The notes: generated from the sequence alone by a model not told the origin. Positions 8,153 to 16,949 are shown, counted from the first letter of the stretch. The stretch: DNA of 33,594 bases from Lautropia sp. (GCA_030532895.1 JAUNKF010000013.1:1-33594); one strand, 5' to 3'. Made by a program: numbers and translations.

Positions 8153-9514
8153 TCAAGCATGGGTAACCAGCCGGGGTGTGCTGGCTTGATGACCGGCCAG
8201 GGCCATGTCCATCATGGCCTGCTTCATGCTGGCCGCCCGGGTTTCGAGAATCAGCACCATGCCGATGAACAGATTCTGGAATGAGTAGTCCATCGCCTGC
8301 AACATGCCGTAGGCGGTGATGCCCACGAGCATGGCCAGCCCTGCCGGATAGCCCGCCCAGGCATTTCGCCAGGCCAGCCGGTAGGCCATCGTGAGCATGG
8401 CCATCAGACTGAGAAAGCCGACGAGTCCAAAGGCAAGCAGTTCGTCGAGAAAGGCGCTGTGTGCCACATTGTGCTCGCCGGTACGCAGGCCGATTTCCGT
8501 TTTGGAGCCTTCTCGTCCTGCGCCGAACAGTTTGGTCAACGGCTCGGCATCGACCCAGCTGTCCCAGGCGGCTTTCTGCAGGGTCAGGCGGCCACTGGTC
8601 AGTGTGTCCGCGCTTGGGCCTTTGGTGTAGAGGGTCTGACCCGTGATCCGGTTGCTGATCATCTGGATGAGCTCAGGTTTGACCAGGGCACTGACCCCCA
8701 GGATGAAGGCAACCAGCAGGGCGGGGGCGAGCAGCAGTTTGAGCTTGTGCTTGAAGGTCGCAACGACGAAGACGCCAAGAATCAGGCCGAGGAGTCCTGA
8801 ACGTGCGGTGGTCAGGGCAGTCAGGACGAAGCAGAGCAGGCCCAGAACCAGATAGAAGATCGAGGGGCGTCCGGGAAAGCGGGCGGCCAGCGTGAAAGCG
8901 GCGATGCCGGCGATGGCATGCGCCAGGGAGGCGGAGTGCTGGTTCTGGAAAACGCTGTTGTAGGCGGTCAGGTCGATGCCGGAGACGGCTGAGAGCGAAA
9001 ACTGCAGACCGACCGGGGGCAGCCAGCCTGCCAGGAGTGGAATGGACACCAGACAAAGGAAGAGGGGCAGTGCGCGCACGCACAGGTCGGCCACGTCATA
9101 GCGCTGCAAGGCGAGCAGGGCCATCAGCATGATCGGCACGAACATCCGGTTCATGGCCAGTTCGATCGAATACTCGGCATCGGAGATGCCCAGCCCGATG
9201 CCCCACAGTGGGGCACAGGCAAAGGCGAGCCATCCCCAAAAGAGCGGCGAGAGAAGGCGGGCACCAGGGGGAAGGGGGCGTGAAATGATGACGAAAATGG
9301 CTGGCCCCATGACCAGGGCACGCCAGATCACGGCATATTTGATCCCGTAGACATCCCAGGTTTCAAAATAGGTGATGAAGAAGAACAGCAGAACCCAGAA
9401 CAGCCAGAACAGACGCCCGTTGAGCGGGTCCTGATTCCACGGAAGGTAGCTGGGTGACAGGGTGATGTCAGGCGTTTTCACGGTGAGGCTCGGCAGTGTT
9501 TGAGGGGGCGGCAT
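8153..9514 (-). CDS. O-antigen polymerase/ligase-like integral membrane protein (Wzy/WaaL superfamily)
   Basis: Predicted inner-membrane protein of about 453 residues that polymerises or transfers undecaprenyl-linked repeat units at the periplasmic face. It is built of about ten or more hydrophobic segments, beginning with a strong one (FWLFWVLLFFFITYF). A large loop before the C-terminal segments contains HNVAHSAFLDELLAFG around residue 348, a His-rich element typical of the O-antigen ligase/polymerase superfamily. Wzy proteins share little sequence, so polymerase and ligase cannot be separated; the neighbouring flippase, co-polymerase and initiating transferase favour Wzy. Starts at GTG 9523, ATG 9514 and GTG 9481 are all possible, each overlapping the flippase gene, and none has a clear ribosome-binding site. 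Confidence 0.8.
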   Translation of the reverse strand: MPPPQTLPSLTVKTPDITLSPSYLPWNQDPLNGRLFWLFWVLLFFFITYFETWDVYGIKYAVIWRALVMGPAIFVIISRPLPPGARLLSPLFWGWLAFACAPLWGIGLGISDAEYSIELAMNRMFVPIMLMALLALQRYDVADLCVRALPLFLCLVSIPLLAGWLPPVGLQFSLSAVSGIDLTAYNSVFQNQHSASLAHAIAGIAAFTLAARFPGRPSIFYLVLGLLCFVLTALTTARSGLLGLILGVFVVATFKHKLKLLLAPALLVAFILGVSALVKPELIQMISNRITGQTLYTKGPSADTLTSGRLTLQKAAWDSWVDAEPLTKLFGAGREGSKTEIGLRTGEHNVAHSAFLDELLAFGLVGFLSLMAMLTMAYRLAWRNAWAGYPAGLAMLVGITAYGMLQAMDYSFQNLFIGMVLILETRAASMKQAMMDMALAGHQASTPRLVTHA

Positions 9515-10826
9515 CGGTGGCACCGGAGCCGTAGATGTCTTTGGCTCGCCGCAGCAATTGGCCCAGGTCGAAGAGGATCAGGACGAGGTAGCCTGCGTAG
9601 GCGCCGGCGCTGATCCAGTCGTATTGTTCGAGATGAGCAGCGATGGTCGCAATGGTCGCACCAACCACGAATGCGGTGGTGGCCTTGATCAGATGGAAGC
9701 GTTTGCTGGCCCGTGCGATCAGCGGGGCTTGAAGGATGGATTGCAGGAAGACGAGGGGCAACAGGCCCACCGCGATCCGAAGGTAGTGCGCGGATTGCAG
9801 GTAGTCAGGGCCATAGATCGTCGTCATCAAGGGTTCGGCCACCATGTAGAGCGCCATCGTGACGACGAGGGCGATGCCCGCCGCGAAGCCGGCGATGCCG
9901 GCATGATGGCGCGGATTGATCGGCCCTGGCCGGAACAGCACCTTGGCGCCAAAGATGGTGGCCAGCATCGTTGCAAAGGCGAAGGCCGCCTCCAGGAGTG
10001 TCATGGCGGCTGCATATTGTGACAGCACCTCGGTGGGCATGCTTTTGCCGAGCGAAATGCGGTCAACCCGCGTCAGCGCGACCGAGGCGACCGAGGCGAC
10101 GGTGAGTGCTGCGCCTTGCGCGAACATGCGGCGCATCATCGCCCAGTCGACCAGGCGTGGCTTGAACAGCCGGTCGGCGATCCAGTGGCGGCAGAGGAAG
10201 AGACCCATGACGCAGATTTCGATGATCCAGCCCCAGACCAGCCAGGTGACCGGTGCGCCGAACCAGAGCAGCAGCGTGGCGATGAGCAGGCGGCAGCTCA
10301 TGCCGGTGATGCGGGCAATCTGCGGGCTGCGGAAGTTGTCGCGTGCATAGGCTTCGTGGATGCCCATCGAGACGACCTGCGAAATCATCAGTTGCAGGCT
10401 CCACAGCATGCAAAGCGCCAGAATCTGGCGATCTGGCATCGTCGAGGCCCAAAGCAACAATGGCACGGCGGCCAGGAGGCCGGAAATCAGCTTGGCGGCG
10501 ATGGCCGTGTTCCACAGTGTTGGATAGTCCTTCGGTTTGGTGGCGTAAATGCTGGGCAGGATCACGCGCTCGCCGGTGATGCCGGAGATGTTGCCGAACA
10601 CGAACCAAAGCGACATGGCGATCTGCCAGTGGGCGAAGGTGGCCTGGTCAAAATTGCGGGCGATCTGACTGGCGATCCACAGCCCGATGAACATCTGCAG
10701 CACACGTTCGGCCGCCAGCAGCACGAAGGTGGTGAACGCAGATTGATGGGTGCGGTAGAAATTGCCGAGGGAATTGCCGAGAGCAGTCAGGCGTTGCATG
10801 AATATCCAGGTGGTGCCGATAGTCAT
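9468..10826 (-). CDS. Polysaccharide flippase (Wzx/MATE-like oligosaccharide exporter)
   Basis: Predicted inner-membrane flippase that moves the undecaprenyl-diphosphate-linked repeat unit to the periplasm. The roughly 452-residue product is almost wholly hydrophobic, with 12 or so membrane segments. It starts with an FTTFVLLAAERVLQMFIGLWIA helix and has a mid-protein RVDRISLGKSM segment and an IYGPDYLQSAHYLRI segment, both typical of the polysaccharide biosynthesis/MOP family. It is the first gene of a six-gene minus-strand operon and overlaps the polymerase-like gene. ATG 10826 is used; ATG 10799 and TTG 10877 are alternatives, since no start has a good ribosome-binding site. The assignment rests on topology and context more than on strong motifs. 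Confidence 0.78.
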   Translation of the reverse strand: MTIGTTWIFMQRLTALGNSLGNFYRTHQSAFTTFVLLAAERVLQMFIGLWIASQIARNFDQATFAHWQIAMSLWFVFGNISGITGERVILPSIYATKPKDYPTLWNTAIAAKLISGLLAAVPLLLWASTMPDRQILALCMLWSLQLMISQVVSMGIHEAYARDNFRSPQIARITGMSCRLLIATLLLWFGAPVTWLVWGWIIEICVMGLFLCRHWIADRLFKPRLVDWAMMRRMFAQGAALTVASVASVALTRVDRISLGKSMPTEVLSQYAAAMTLLEAAFAFATMLATIFGAKVLFRPGPINPRHHAGIAGFAAGIALVVTMALYMVAEPLMTTIYGPDYLQSAHYLRIAVGLLPLVFLQSILQAPLIARASKRFHLIKATTAFVVGATIATIAAHLEQYDWISAGAYAGYLVLILFDLGQLLRRAKDIYGSGATDAAPSNTAEPHRENA

Positions 10827-11032
10827 CGAAGGGGATGCGTGCCAGCTGTGGTAGCGGGCACGGAGCACCCGTTCCAAGGGGCAGCGGGGCCCCTGAAGGA
10901 GAAGCCGGTCTCAGCCGGCGGCGCGCCGGCCTGCCATCGAAGAATGGCGGCCTGATGGTGCTCGGCTGTGATGTGCCGAGCCGTGGCTGTCGGGGGGTAT
11001 CCCAGGCAGAAAGGAAAAGATCGGCAGCCTGA

Positions 11033-11062
11033 ATGATACGACCGTATGCAAAGCTGGGGCAA
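11033..11062 (-). promoter_or_regulatory. Candidate sigma-70-type promoter for the flippase operon
   Basis: On the minus strand TTGCCC (11062-11057) and TATCAT (11038-11033) are 18 nt apart, a fair match to the -35 and -10 consensus. The promoter would start a leader of about 200 nt before the flippase start. One GGCAAAGT repeat overlaps the -35 element. Confidence 0.4.
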
Positions 11063-11121
11063 AGTGGAGCCAGCCAAGAAGTCAGGCAAAGTGAAATCCC
11101 TGTCGCTTTCATTGGCAAAGT
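11058..11121 (+). repeat. Three direct repeats of GGCAAAGT, operator-like
   Basis: GGCAAAGT occurs at 11058-11065, 11085-11092 and 11114-11121, at start-to-start distances of 27 and 29 bp; a partial copy, GCAAAG, lies at 11048-11053. Regular spacing near the divergent promoters suggests binding sites for a regulator, but no cognate protein is known to me. Confidence 0.45.
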
Positions 11122-11361
11122 TACATAACATTACCGGCCGCTGTATCCCTACAAATCTCTACAATATGGCGAGGTGCGCGTTTCATCTCCGGCGCGGATG
11201 CGGTTGATCGCGGTGGTGCCGTGATGGCTGGTTTCCGCCGATGCAAGCAGGCATCCGGTGCGTGAAGGCAAGTGCCGCGCCGCCTGAGGCCGGTCTCGTT
11301 CACCTCTTCATCTCGCTTGTCCGCCAACGGGCAGCGCGTCTTGTCTTTTTGGTGTTTTTTT

Positions 11362-12519
11362 ATGCCTGACTTTGATCTGGCCGTATTCATTGCCAAGTTT
11401 CCGTGGATGAGTTTTGCCAGCAGCATGTTGCTGTCGATGTTCTTTTTTCTGGCGTTGAAGCCGCTGGCTCGCCGCACAGGTTGGGTGGACAAGCCGAGCA
11501 ACCGCAAGGCGCATGTGGGCGAGATTCCGCTGATCGGGGGCTGGGGCGTGCTGCTGGTGGCGATCATCATGCAGCTGCTGGGGCCTGCCTCGCAACGGGC
11601 GCCTTATGGTTTCTGGATCGGTGGCTTGTTGCTGTTCGTGGTGGCGCTGGCCGATGACCGTAGCCCGATTCGCGCGAGGTACCGTGCGCTGGTTCAATTC
11701 GGGGCAGCCGTGGCCGGCGTCATGCTGGGGGGGCAGATGCTGCCTTCGCTGGGCAATCTGCTCGGATTTGGCACGGTCAGTGCATGGTGGATCATGCTGC
11801 CGGTCAGCATCGTTGGCACGGTGGCCGTGATCAACGCCGTGAATTTCACTGATGGTGCTGATGGGCTGTGCGGCGGGCTGAGTTTCATCAGCCTCTTCTG
11901 GTTCCTGATTTCCCTGATGATCGCCGCACCGGTGGCTGCTGCCATTGGTGAGCCATCGGCTCCTTATGCGGCCAGCATGGTGCCGTTGGCGGCGGCTCTC
12001 TGTGGTGGTCTGGCGGGCTTTTTGTGGTTCAACCTCCGATCGCCATTCCGGCGCAAGGCGGCCATTTTCCTGGGCGATAGTGGTAGCATGCTGCTTGGTT
12101 TCACCCTGGCGTGGTTTTCCGTGCATGTCACGTCCGCTTATGGGGCTGCCAGTCCGAAGCCTGTCGTCTGTCTGTGGGTGCTTGCGGTGCCGCTGGCAGA
12201 TTCCGCCTCGTGCATCGTGCGAAGGATTCGTGAAGGGGTCACACCGATGACCCCGGATCTCAAACACCTGCATCACCTGTTGATGCGTTTTGGCATGTCG
12301 CCGGCACGGGCCGTTTTCGTCATTCACATCGCCTCATTCCTCTGTGGGATGGTGGGTGTCGTCGGCTGGGCAATGAATGTCCCGGAGCCAGTCCTGTTTG
12401 GCGGCTTCGTGTTGTCGTTGCTCGCGTTCACCGCCTGGACGAACCTGATGTGGTATCGCATCGATCAACTGGATCGTCAGGCAGGCAAGCCCTTGGGGGC
12501 GGGAGGCGCCAGGTCGTGA
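11362..12519 (+). CDS. wecA: WecA-type undecaprenyl-phosphate HexNAc-1-phosphate transferase
   Basis: Integral membrane enzyme that starts polymer synthesis by moving GlcNAc-1-P (or a related HexNAc-1-P) from its UDP-sugar to undecaprenyl phosphate. The 385-residue product has about eleven hydrophobic segments and the family's cytoplasmic motifs: DKPSNRKAH near residue 43, the ADDR pair D98/D99, NAVNFTDGADGL with D164 and D167, FLGDSGSMLLGF, and a HLHHLLMRFG loop, the HIHH-like signature that separates WecA from MraY. The ATG at 11362 fits the first membrane helix; the upstream extension is unlike the family. It opens the plus-strand polysaccharide group and faces the flippase operon across the control region. 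The sugar specificity cannot be read from the sequence; pairing with WecB and a TagA-like enzyme favours GlcNAc. Confidence 0.9.
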   Translation: MPDFDLAVFIAKFPWMSFASSMLLSMFFFLALKPLARRTGWVDKPSNRKAHVGEIPLIGGWGVLLVAIIMQLLGPASQRAPYGFWIGGLLLFVVALADDRSPIRARYRALVQFGAAVAGVMLGGQMLPSLGNLLGFGTVSAWWIMLPVSIVGTVAVINAVNFTDGADGLCGGLSFISLFWFLISLMIAAPVAAAIGEPSAPYAASMVPLAAALCGGLAGFLWFNLRSPFRRKAAIFLGDSGSMLLGFTLAWFSVHVTSAYGAASPKPVVCLWVLAVPLADSASCIVRRIREGVTPMTPDLKHLHHLLMRFGMSPARAVFVIHIASFLCGMVGVVGWAMNVPEPVLFGGFVLSLLAFTAWTNLMWYRIDQLDRQAGKPLGAGGARS

Positions 12520-12585
12520 TGGCCTCGTGGTGTCCTCGGTCCTGCGCCGGGAGCAAGCATCGTCGTAGCAGAGAAGTGGTAACAC

Positions 12586-13707
12586 ATGAGCACATCGCCT
12601 ATCCTCGTCATTTCCATCGGGCCGGCTGAGGGCTTGGTAGGGGGGATCACCCGGCACATGCATCTGTTGGCAGAGATCGCCGGACATCTCGATACGCCCT
12701 ACGAGCATTTTCAGATTGGCCGCCGGGAAGGAGAGAGCGGGGCGCTGGGGCAGATCAGGCGCTTGTGGGCCGACTTCCGGGCCTTTGCCGCGCTGGTCAA
12801 GGCACGGCGTGCCGAAGGCCAGAAAGTCGTGGTGCACATCAATACGTCGATTCGTCCCGTTTGCGTGGCGCGTGAGGCCGGTTTCGTGCTGATTGGCCGT
12901 CATCTGAAGGTGCCGGTCATCTTCCAGGTGCATGGCTGCATGCTGGAGGGGCCATCGGACGGTCGGCACTGGTTGCGGCGCTTGTCGCAATGGGTGCTGG
13001 CCCGTAGTGATCAGGTCGTGGTGCTTAGCCACGCGCAGTCCGTGGCCATTGGCGGGCAGGCAGCCATGCAGGCCGATGTGGTCAACAACGCGGTGTTCAT
13101 GAAGCCGCTGCCGCAGCCCTCGCCCCCGCCTCGGGGAACGATGCGGGCCTTGTTCATGTCCCGCCTCGTGCCGGAGAAGGGCGTGCTGGTTTGCCTGGAT
13201 GCCGTCAAGCTGTTGCGGGCGCAGGGGCTGGATGTGCGACTCCAGATTGCCGGTTCCGGTCCGCTGAGCGCGGTCTTGCCAGGCAAGATCCAGGAGATGG
13301 GTCTGTCGGAGGCGGTCGAATTGCTCGGCCCGGTGCCGCCCGATCAAGTGCGCGACCGGATGTTGGGCAATGATGTCCTGTGGCTGCCGTCGTGGCATCC
13401 GGAAGGGCAGCCTTATGTCGTGCTGGAGGCATTGGAAGCTGGCATGCCGGTTCTGATTTCTCGTGCCACTGGTGTGGTGGGGGAAATGATCGACCTGGCG
13501 GCTGATCATGGGGCGCCGCTCCTTGAAGTGGATACGACGGGTGAAAGTCTGGCAAACATGGCCGCCATGCTTGCCAATGACCCGGAGCGACTGGGGCGTC
13601 TGCAGCAGGCTGCCAGGGCGCTGGCCGAGTCGGTCTATTCGATGGAGGCTGTCATGCCAAAGTGGAAAAGGGTCTGGGAGAAATCGATCCCGACTGAAGC
13701 TCGCTGA
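12586..13707 (+). CDS. GT4-family (GT-B fold) glycosyltransferase
   Basis: Predicted cytoplasmic glycosyltransferase adding a sugar to the lipid-linked repeat unit. The 373-residue product has an N-terminal acceptor domain with a glycine-rich loop (GLVGGITRH near residue 17) and FQVHGCMLEG near 118. The C-terminal nucleotide-sugar domain begins at about residue 185 (LFMSRLVPEKGV), includes LQIAGSGP, and ends in the E-x7-E donor-binding motif, SWHPEGQPYVVLEALEAGMPV near residue 270, as in group-1 transferases. The ATG at 12586 follows GAGAAG at a good distance. It is the only non-initiating transferase besides the WecG/TagA-like enzyme, implying a short repeat unit unless other transferases are encoded elsewhere. 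Donor sugar unknown. Confidence 0.87.
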   Translation: MSTSPILVISIGPAEGLVGGITRHMHLLAEIAGHLDTPYEHFQIGRREGESGALGQIRRLWADFRAFAALVKARRAEGQKVVVHINTSIRPVCVAREAGFVLIGRHLKVPVIFQVHGCMLEGPSDGRHWLRRLSQWVLARSDQVVVLSHAQSVAIGGQAAMQADVVNNAVFMKPLPQPSPPPRGTMRALFMSRLVPEKGVLVCLDAVKLLRAQGLDVRLQIAGSGPLSAVLPGKIQEMGLSEAVELLGPVPPDQVRDRMLGNDVLWLPSWHPEGQPYVVLEALEAGMPVLISRATGVVGEMIDLAADHGAPLLEVDTTGESLANMAAMLANDPERLGRLQQAARALAESVYSMEAVMPKWKRVWEKSIPTEAR

Positions 13708-13877
13708 TGCTTTTGGGTCTGGGGGCGCTTTGCCTTATGATGCGTCCTGAAAATACGTCGCCTTTGTGGAAGGCCATTCGTGTGCATGCCCGTGGCCGTG
13801 GCGCCCGTTGCCGGGTGGCGTCGATGGGCATGGATTAACCTTTTCGGCAGCGTCTTGCGCCGCCGACCGAGATAATT

Positions 13878-16133
13878 GTGAATAAATCCAATCGTCAACG
13901 ACCGGATGAGGTCGTTCCCTCTTTTCTTTCGCCTTTCGATACGGTCTCTGGCAGACGCCAGCTGCATGCCCCTGCTCAGGGCAATGCGACGCCCGTGATC
14001 ATTGATTATTGGCGGCTGGCTGTGCGGGAGCGTCGCAAGCTGCTGATCCCCGTGGTGGCCACCGCTTTGGTCGCTTTCATCGTCGGACTGCGGTCAGAAC
14101 CCGTGTATCAGGCTACATCCACCCTGATGTTCGAGTCGAACACCAAAGGCCCCGTTTCCATTCAGGAGGTGGGGGGCAATGTACCGGCGCTGGTCGGGGG
14201 AACCGATTTCCTTCAAACCTCGGAGGTGGCACTGCGTGTCATCCGTCATCTGAACCTTGCCGAAAACCCCGAGTTCGTGGGGGATTCAGGGGGCGTCATC
14301 GGCTGGCTGAAAGGGATGTTCTCCTCGGATGAGGGGCAATCGAAAGAGCAGCTTGAGCAAAAGGCACTTGAGTATTTTCATGATCATCTGAGTGTTCGCC
14401 AAACCCACCTGAACCCGCTCGTGGCCGTGTCCTTCGAGTCGAAGGATCCGGTGCTGGCCGCAGCCATCGTCAATGAGGTGCCAACAGCCTTCATTCGGGC
14501 TGACATGGATGCCCGGTACGCCGCCACGCAGGCTGCTGACCAGTGGCTTACGGATCGCCTGGCTCAGCTGAAAGCCAATCTGGATCGTTCCGAGCAGGCT
14601 TTGGCTGTCTATCGGACTGAAAACGGCATCATCGCCCGCAGTAGTGACGAGGCGTCGGAGCAGCAGATTTCGATGCTGAACCAGCGCCTGCTGGATGCAC
14701 GGGCACGATTGCTGGCGGCTGAAGAAGCTTACAAGCTGGCCAACAGCAAGGATCTGTCGAGGGTGCTGGCCGCCCCTGGCATCGCCACGAACCCCGCGGT
14801 CATCCGGGCGCGTCAGGCTCAGAGTGAGGCTCAGGCACGGATGGCCGAGTTGCGTAGTCAGCTCGGTACGGCTCACCCACAATATCGGCGGGCCAACTCT
14901 GAGCTGAATCAGGCCCAGCAGGATCTGATGAATCAGGTAGCCACGGCCCGGCGCGAGATCGCCGGCGAACTGGCTGCTGCCCGTGCCAGTGAGCAGCAGC
15001 TGGTCGAAACGCTTGATACGGCACGCAAGGGGTTGAGCAGCCTGGATGGCAAGGAAATCACGGCCCGTCAGCTGGAGCAGGAGGTCGACACGAACCGCCA
15101 GCTCTATCAGACCTTCCTGACCCGCGTGAAGGAAGTGACGGCTGCTGGTGACTTCCAGCGACCAGCCGCGCGCCTGATCGATGCTGCTCAGGTGCCGACC
15201 GAACCGGTCAAGCCGCAGAAGCTGCTGATGACGGCGCTGGGCGCCTTGCTGGGCTTGCTGGGGGGCTTCTTCGCCATCGTGCTGATGGATCAGATCCGCA
15301 ATACCCTGCGTCGTACGGATGATGTGGAGGACAAGCTCGATCGCCATCTGCTGGCGGCCATTCCGAAACTGCCGGCGCCCGAGGCGGCCAAGGCCCCGAG
15401 CATGCAGTTGCTGAAGCCGGAGTCGCTGTTTGCCGAGTCGATCCGGACGTTGTCCACCACCGTTTTGTTGGCTGGTCTGGAACGCAACATCGGTGTGCTG
15501 GCTGTCAGTTCGGCACTGGATGGTGAGGGGAAAACCTCGGTGGCTTGCAACCTGGCGGTGGCGATGTCGGCCACGCGCCGTGTGCTGTTGATCGATTGTG
15601 ACCTGCGTTGGCCGTCGGTGATGAACGGGCTGGGCATGTCCAATGGTGCACCGGGCCTGGTGCAGTTGCTCACAGGGCGAGCCTCGCTTGACCAGTGCAT
15701 CAAGCCGGTTCAAGGTAGCTCGTTGAAGGTGATTGGTGCAGGCCGGGCGGCCGGCAATGCGCTCGATCTCTTGGTGAACGCCCAGTTCGATGACTTGCTG
15801 ACCCAGTTGCAGCATGATTTCGACACGATCATCCTCGATTGCCCGCCGGTTCAGCTGGTTTCTGACGGTTTGATCCTTGGACGTAGCGCCTCAAGCATGG
15901 TATTTGTAGCACGTTCGGACAGCACGCCGCTGCCGGTCATCCGTCGTGCCCTGCAACGTCTCGACAAAGCAGGCATTTCGGTGCTCGGTGTTGCCCTGAA
16001 TGCCCACGATTTCGCACAAGCGGATCGGTTTTACGGCGAAAATTCAGGGTATGCAGCCTATGGCTATGACAAGAGCTATGGTGCTGCCAAGCGGGCAGCC
16101 AAACAGCGAGGAGGGCTGCCACAAAAAACTTGA
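13878..16133 (+). CDS. Wzc-type polysaccharide co-polymerase fused to bacterial tyrosine autokinase
   Basis: Inner-membrane protein of 751 residues controlling chain length and export of the polymer. The N-terminal Wzz-like part has TM1 near residues 51-70, a long periplasmic region with coiled coils (about 200-420), and TM2 near 446-470 preceded by the PVKPQK proline motif. The cytoplasmic BY-kinase domain has Walker A DGEGKTS (K552), Walker A' LLIDCDLRWPS (D573, D575) and Walker B IILDCPP (D654). The C-terminus carries five tyrosines at 719, 725, 728, 730 and 734, the expected autophosphorylation cluster. Translation starts at GTG 13878, 170 bp after the glycosyltransferase gene. Two PHP phosphatases (3050 and 16185) are candidate partners. 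No Wza-type outer-membrane channel, its usual partner, is visible in the window. Confidence 0.93.
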   Translation: MNKSNRQRPDEVVPSFLSPFDTVSGRRQLHAPAQGNATPVIIDYWRLAVRERRKLLIPVVATALVAFIVGLRSEPVYQATSTLMFESNTKGPVSIQEVGGNVPALVGGTDFLQTSEVALRVIRHLNLAENPEFVGDSGGVIGWLKGMFSSDEGQSKEQLEQKALEYFHDHLSVRQTHLNPLVAVSFESKDPVLAAAIVNEVPTAFIRADMDARYAATQAADQWLTDRLAQLKANLDRSEQALAVYRTENGIIARSSDEASEQQISMLNQRLLDARARLLAAEEAYKLANSKDLSRVLAAPGIATNPAVIRARQAQSEAQARMAELRSQLGTAHPQYRRANSELNQAQQDLMNQVATARREIAGELAAARASEQQLVETLDTARKGLSSLDGKEITARQLEQEVDTNRQLYQTFLTRVKEVTAAGDFQRPAARLIDAAQVPTEPVKPQKLLMTALGALLGLLGGFFAIVLMDQIRNTLRRTDDVEDKLDRHLLAAIPKLPAPEAAKAPSMQLLKPESLFAESIRTLSTTVLLAGLERNIGVLAVSSALDGEGKTSVACNLAVAMSATRRVLLIDCDLRWPSVMNGLGMSNGAPGLVQLLTGRASLDQCIKPVQGSSLKVIGAGRAAGNALDLLVNAQFDDLLTQLQHDFDTIILDCPPVQLVSDGLILGRSASSMVFVARSDSTPLPVIRRALQRLDKAGISVLGVALNAHDFAQADRFYGENSGYAAYGYDKSYGAAKRAAKQRGGLPQKT

Positions 16134-16184
16134 ATCAGGCTTGGTGCTGTCAGCCTGTCAGCGTACTCAACAAGGTGATTGTCC

Positions 16185-16949
16185 GTGATCGATATTCATT
16201 GCCATTATTTGCCTGCTGTTGACGATGGTGCGCGAGATTTGCAGACAGCATTGAAGCTGATTCGCCGTGCTCATGCGGATGGGGTGAGGAAGCTGATTCT
16301 CACCCCCCATATCTATGCGGGGCGTTGGGACAACTCCCTCAGTTTCCTTCTGCCGCGTTTTCTCGCCTTCCGTAATCTGGTCATCTCCAAGCAGATCGAT
16401 GTCGAGCTGTATCTCGGCGCAGAGGTTCATCTGCTACCCGAATCGCTGCGTCTGCTGGCCGAAGGCGAAATTCCCTTCATCGGGGGCTGGGACGGGATGC
16501 GGGTGATGCTGCTGGAGATGCCCGACGGCCGCATCCCTCCCAATGCCATCAGTGCCGTCCGCTACCTGATCCGCGAGGGCGTGTTGCCGATGCTGGCGCA
16601 CCCTGAACGCAACAAGATGGTGATGGATCGTGGTGTGCAGGTGCTGGAGCCGTTCATTGAAGAAGGTTGTCTGCTGCAGCTGACGGCAGCCTCGGTGATT
16701 GGTGAATTTGGCGAGCGGGCAGCCACATCAGCCAAGGCCATTCTCGAACGTGGCTGGGCAACTGCTGTGGCTTCCGATGCGCATAACCTGCGTCATCGGA
16801 CTTCGCGCATGCGGCAAGCCTATCGGCATCTCCGTCAGCATTATGGTGAGGCCGTGGCGGAGCGCCTGACACGAGAGGCGCCGGCGCGTTTGCTGCTCGA
16901 AGGTGAAGTGATCGGGGGCAAGCCCCCGCCGGTGCTGGCCGCAGCCTGA
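16185..16949 (+). CDS. PHP-family tyrosine-protein phosphatase (CpsB/YwqE type), copy 2
   Basis: Predicted manganese-dependent phosphatase acting on the tyrosine cluster of the Wzc-type kinase encoded 51 bp upstream. The 254-residue product keeps the full set of PHP residues: DIHCH at the N-terminus, VDDGAR, TPHIYAG, GAEVHL, AHPERNK and SDAHNLRHR. It is clearly paralogous to the copy at 3050-3880, sharing LYLGAEVHL/VYLGAEVHL, AHPERNK and CLLQLTAASV, but lacks that copy's Pro/Ser-rich tail. GTG 16185 is preferred over TTG 16179 because AAGGTG at 16172-16177 sits 7 nt before the GTG but only 1 nt before the TTG. The stop is followed by a convergent intergenic region with a stem-loop. Confidence 0.9.
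   Translation: MIDIHCHYLPAVDDGARDLQTALKLIRRAHADGVRKLILTPHIYAGRWDNSLSFLLPRFLAFRNLVISKQIDVELYLGAEVHLLPESLRLLAEGEIPFIGGWDGMRVMLLEMPDGRIPPNAISAVRYLIREGVLPMLAHPERNKMVMDRGVQVLEPFIEEGCLLQLTAASVIGEFGERAATSAKAILERGWATAVASDAHNLRHRTSRMRQAYRHLRQHYGEAVAERLTREAPARLLLEGEVIGGKPPPVLAAA

Larger units (their letters stand above)
10827..11361. promoter_or_regulatory. Divergent control region between the two polysaccharide operons
   Basis: This 535-bp region lies between the start codons of the flippase (minus) and wecA (plus). No gene is supported in it. It contains three direct repeats GGCAAAGT, a candidate minus-strand promoter, and a leader for the minus operon with several inverted repeats, the clearest being CTCGGC (10961-10966) with GCCGAG (10975-10980). 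The part around 11040-11170 is clearly more A+T-rich than its surroundings, as expected for promoters. Confidence 0.6.

Noticed and set aside
14286-15815. A 509-codon open frame antisense to the Wzc-type gene
   Set aside because: It is a shadow of the kinase gene, whose Walker motifs and tyrosine tail are unambiguous; the antisense product is Gln/Arg/His-rich with no domain.
4050-16949. An exosortase/PEP-CTERM system
   Set aside because: The two hydrolases suggest it, but no exosortase, PEP-CTERM protein or acyl-carrier/ligase gene of that system was seen in the window.
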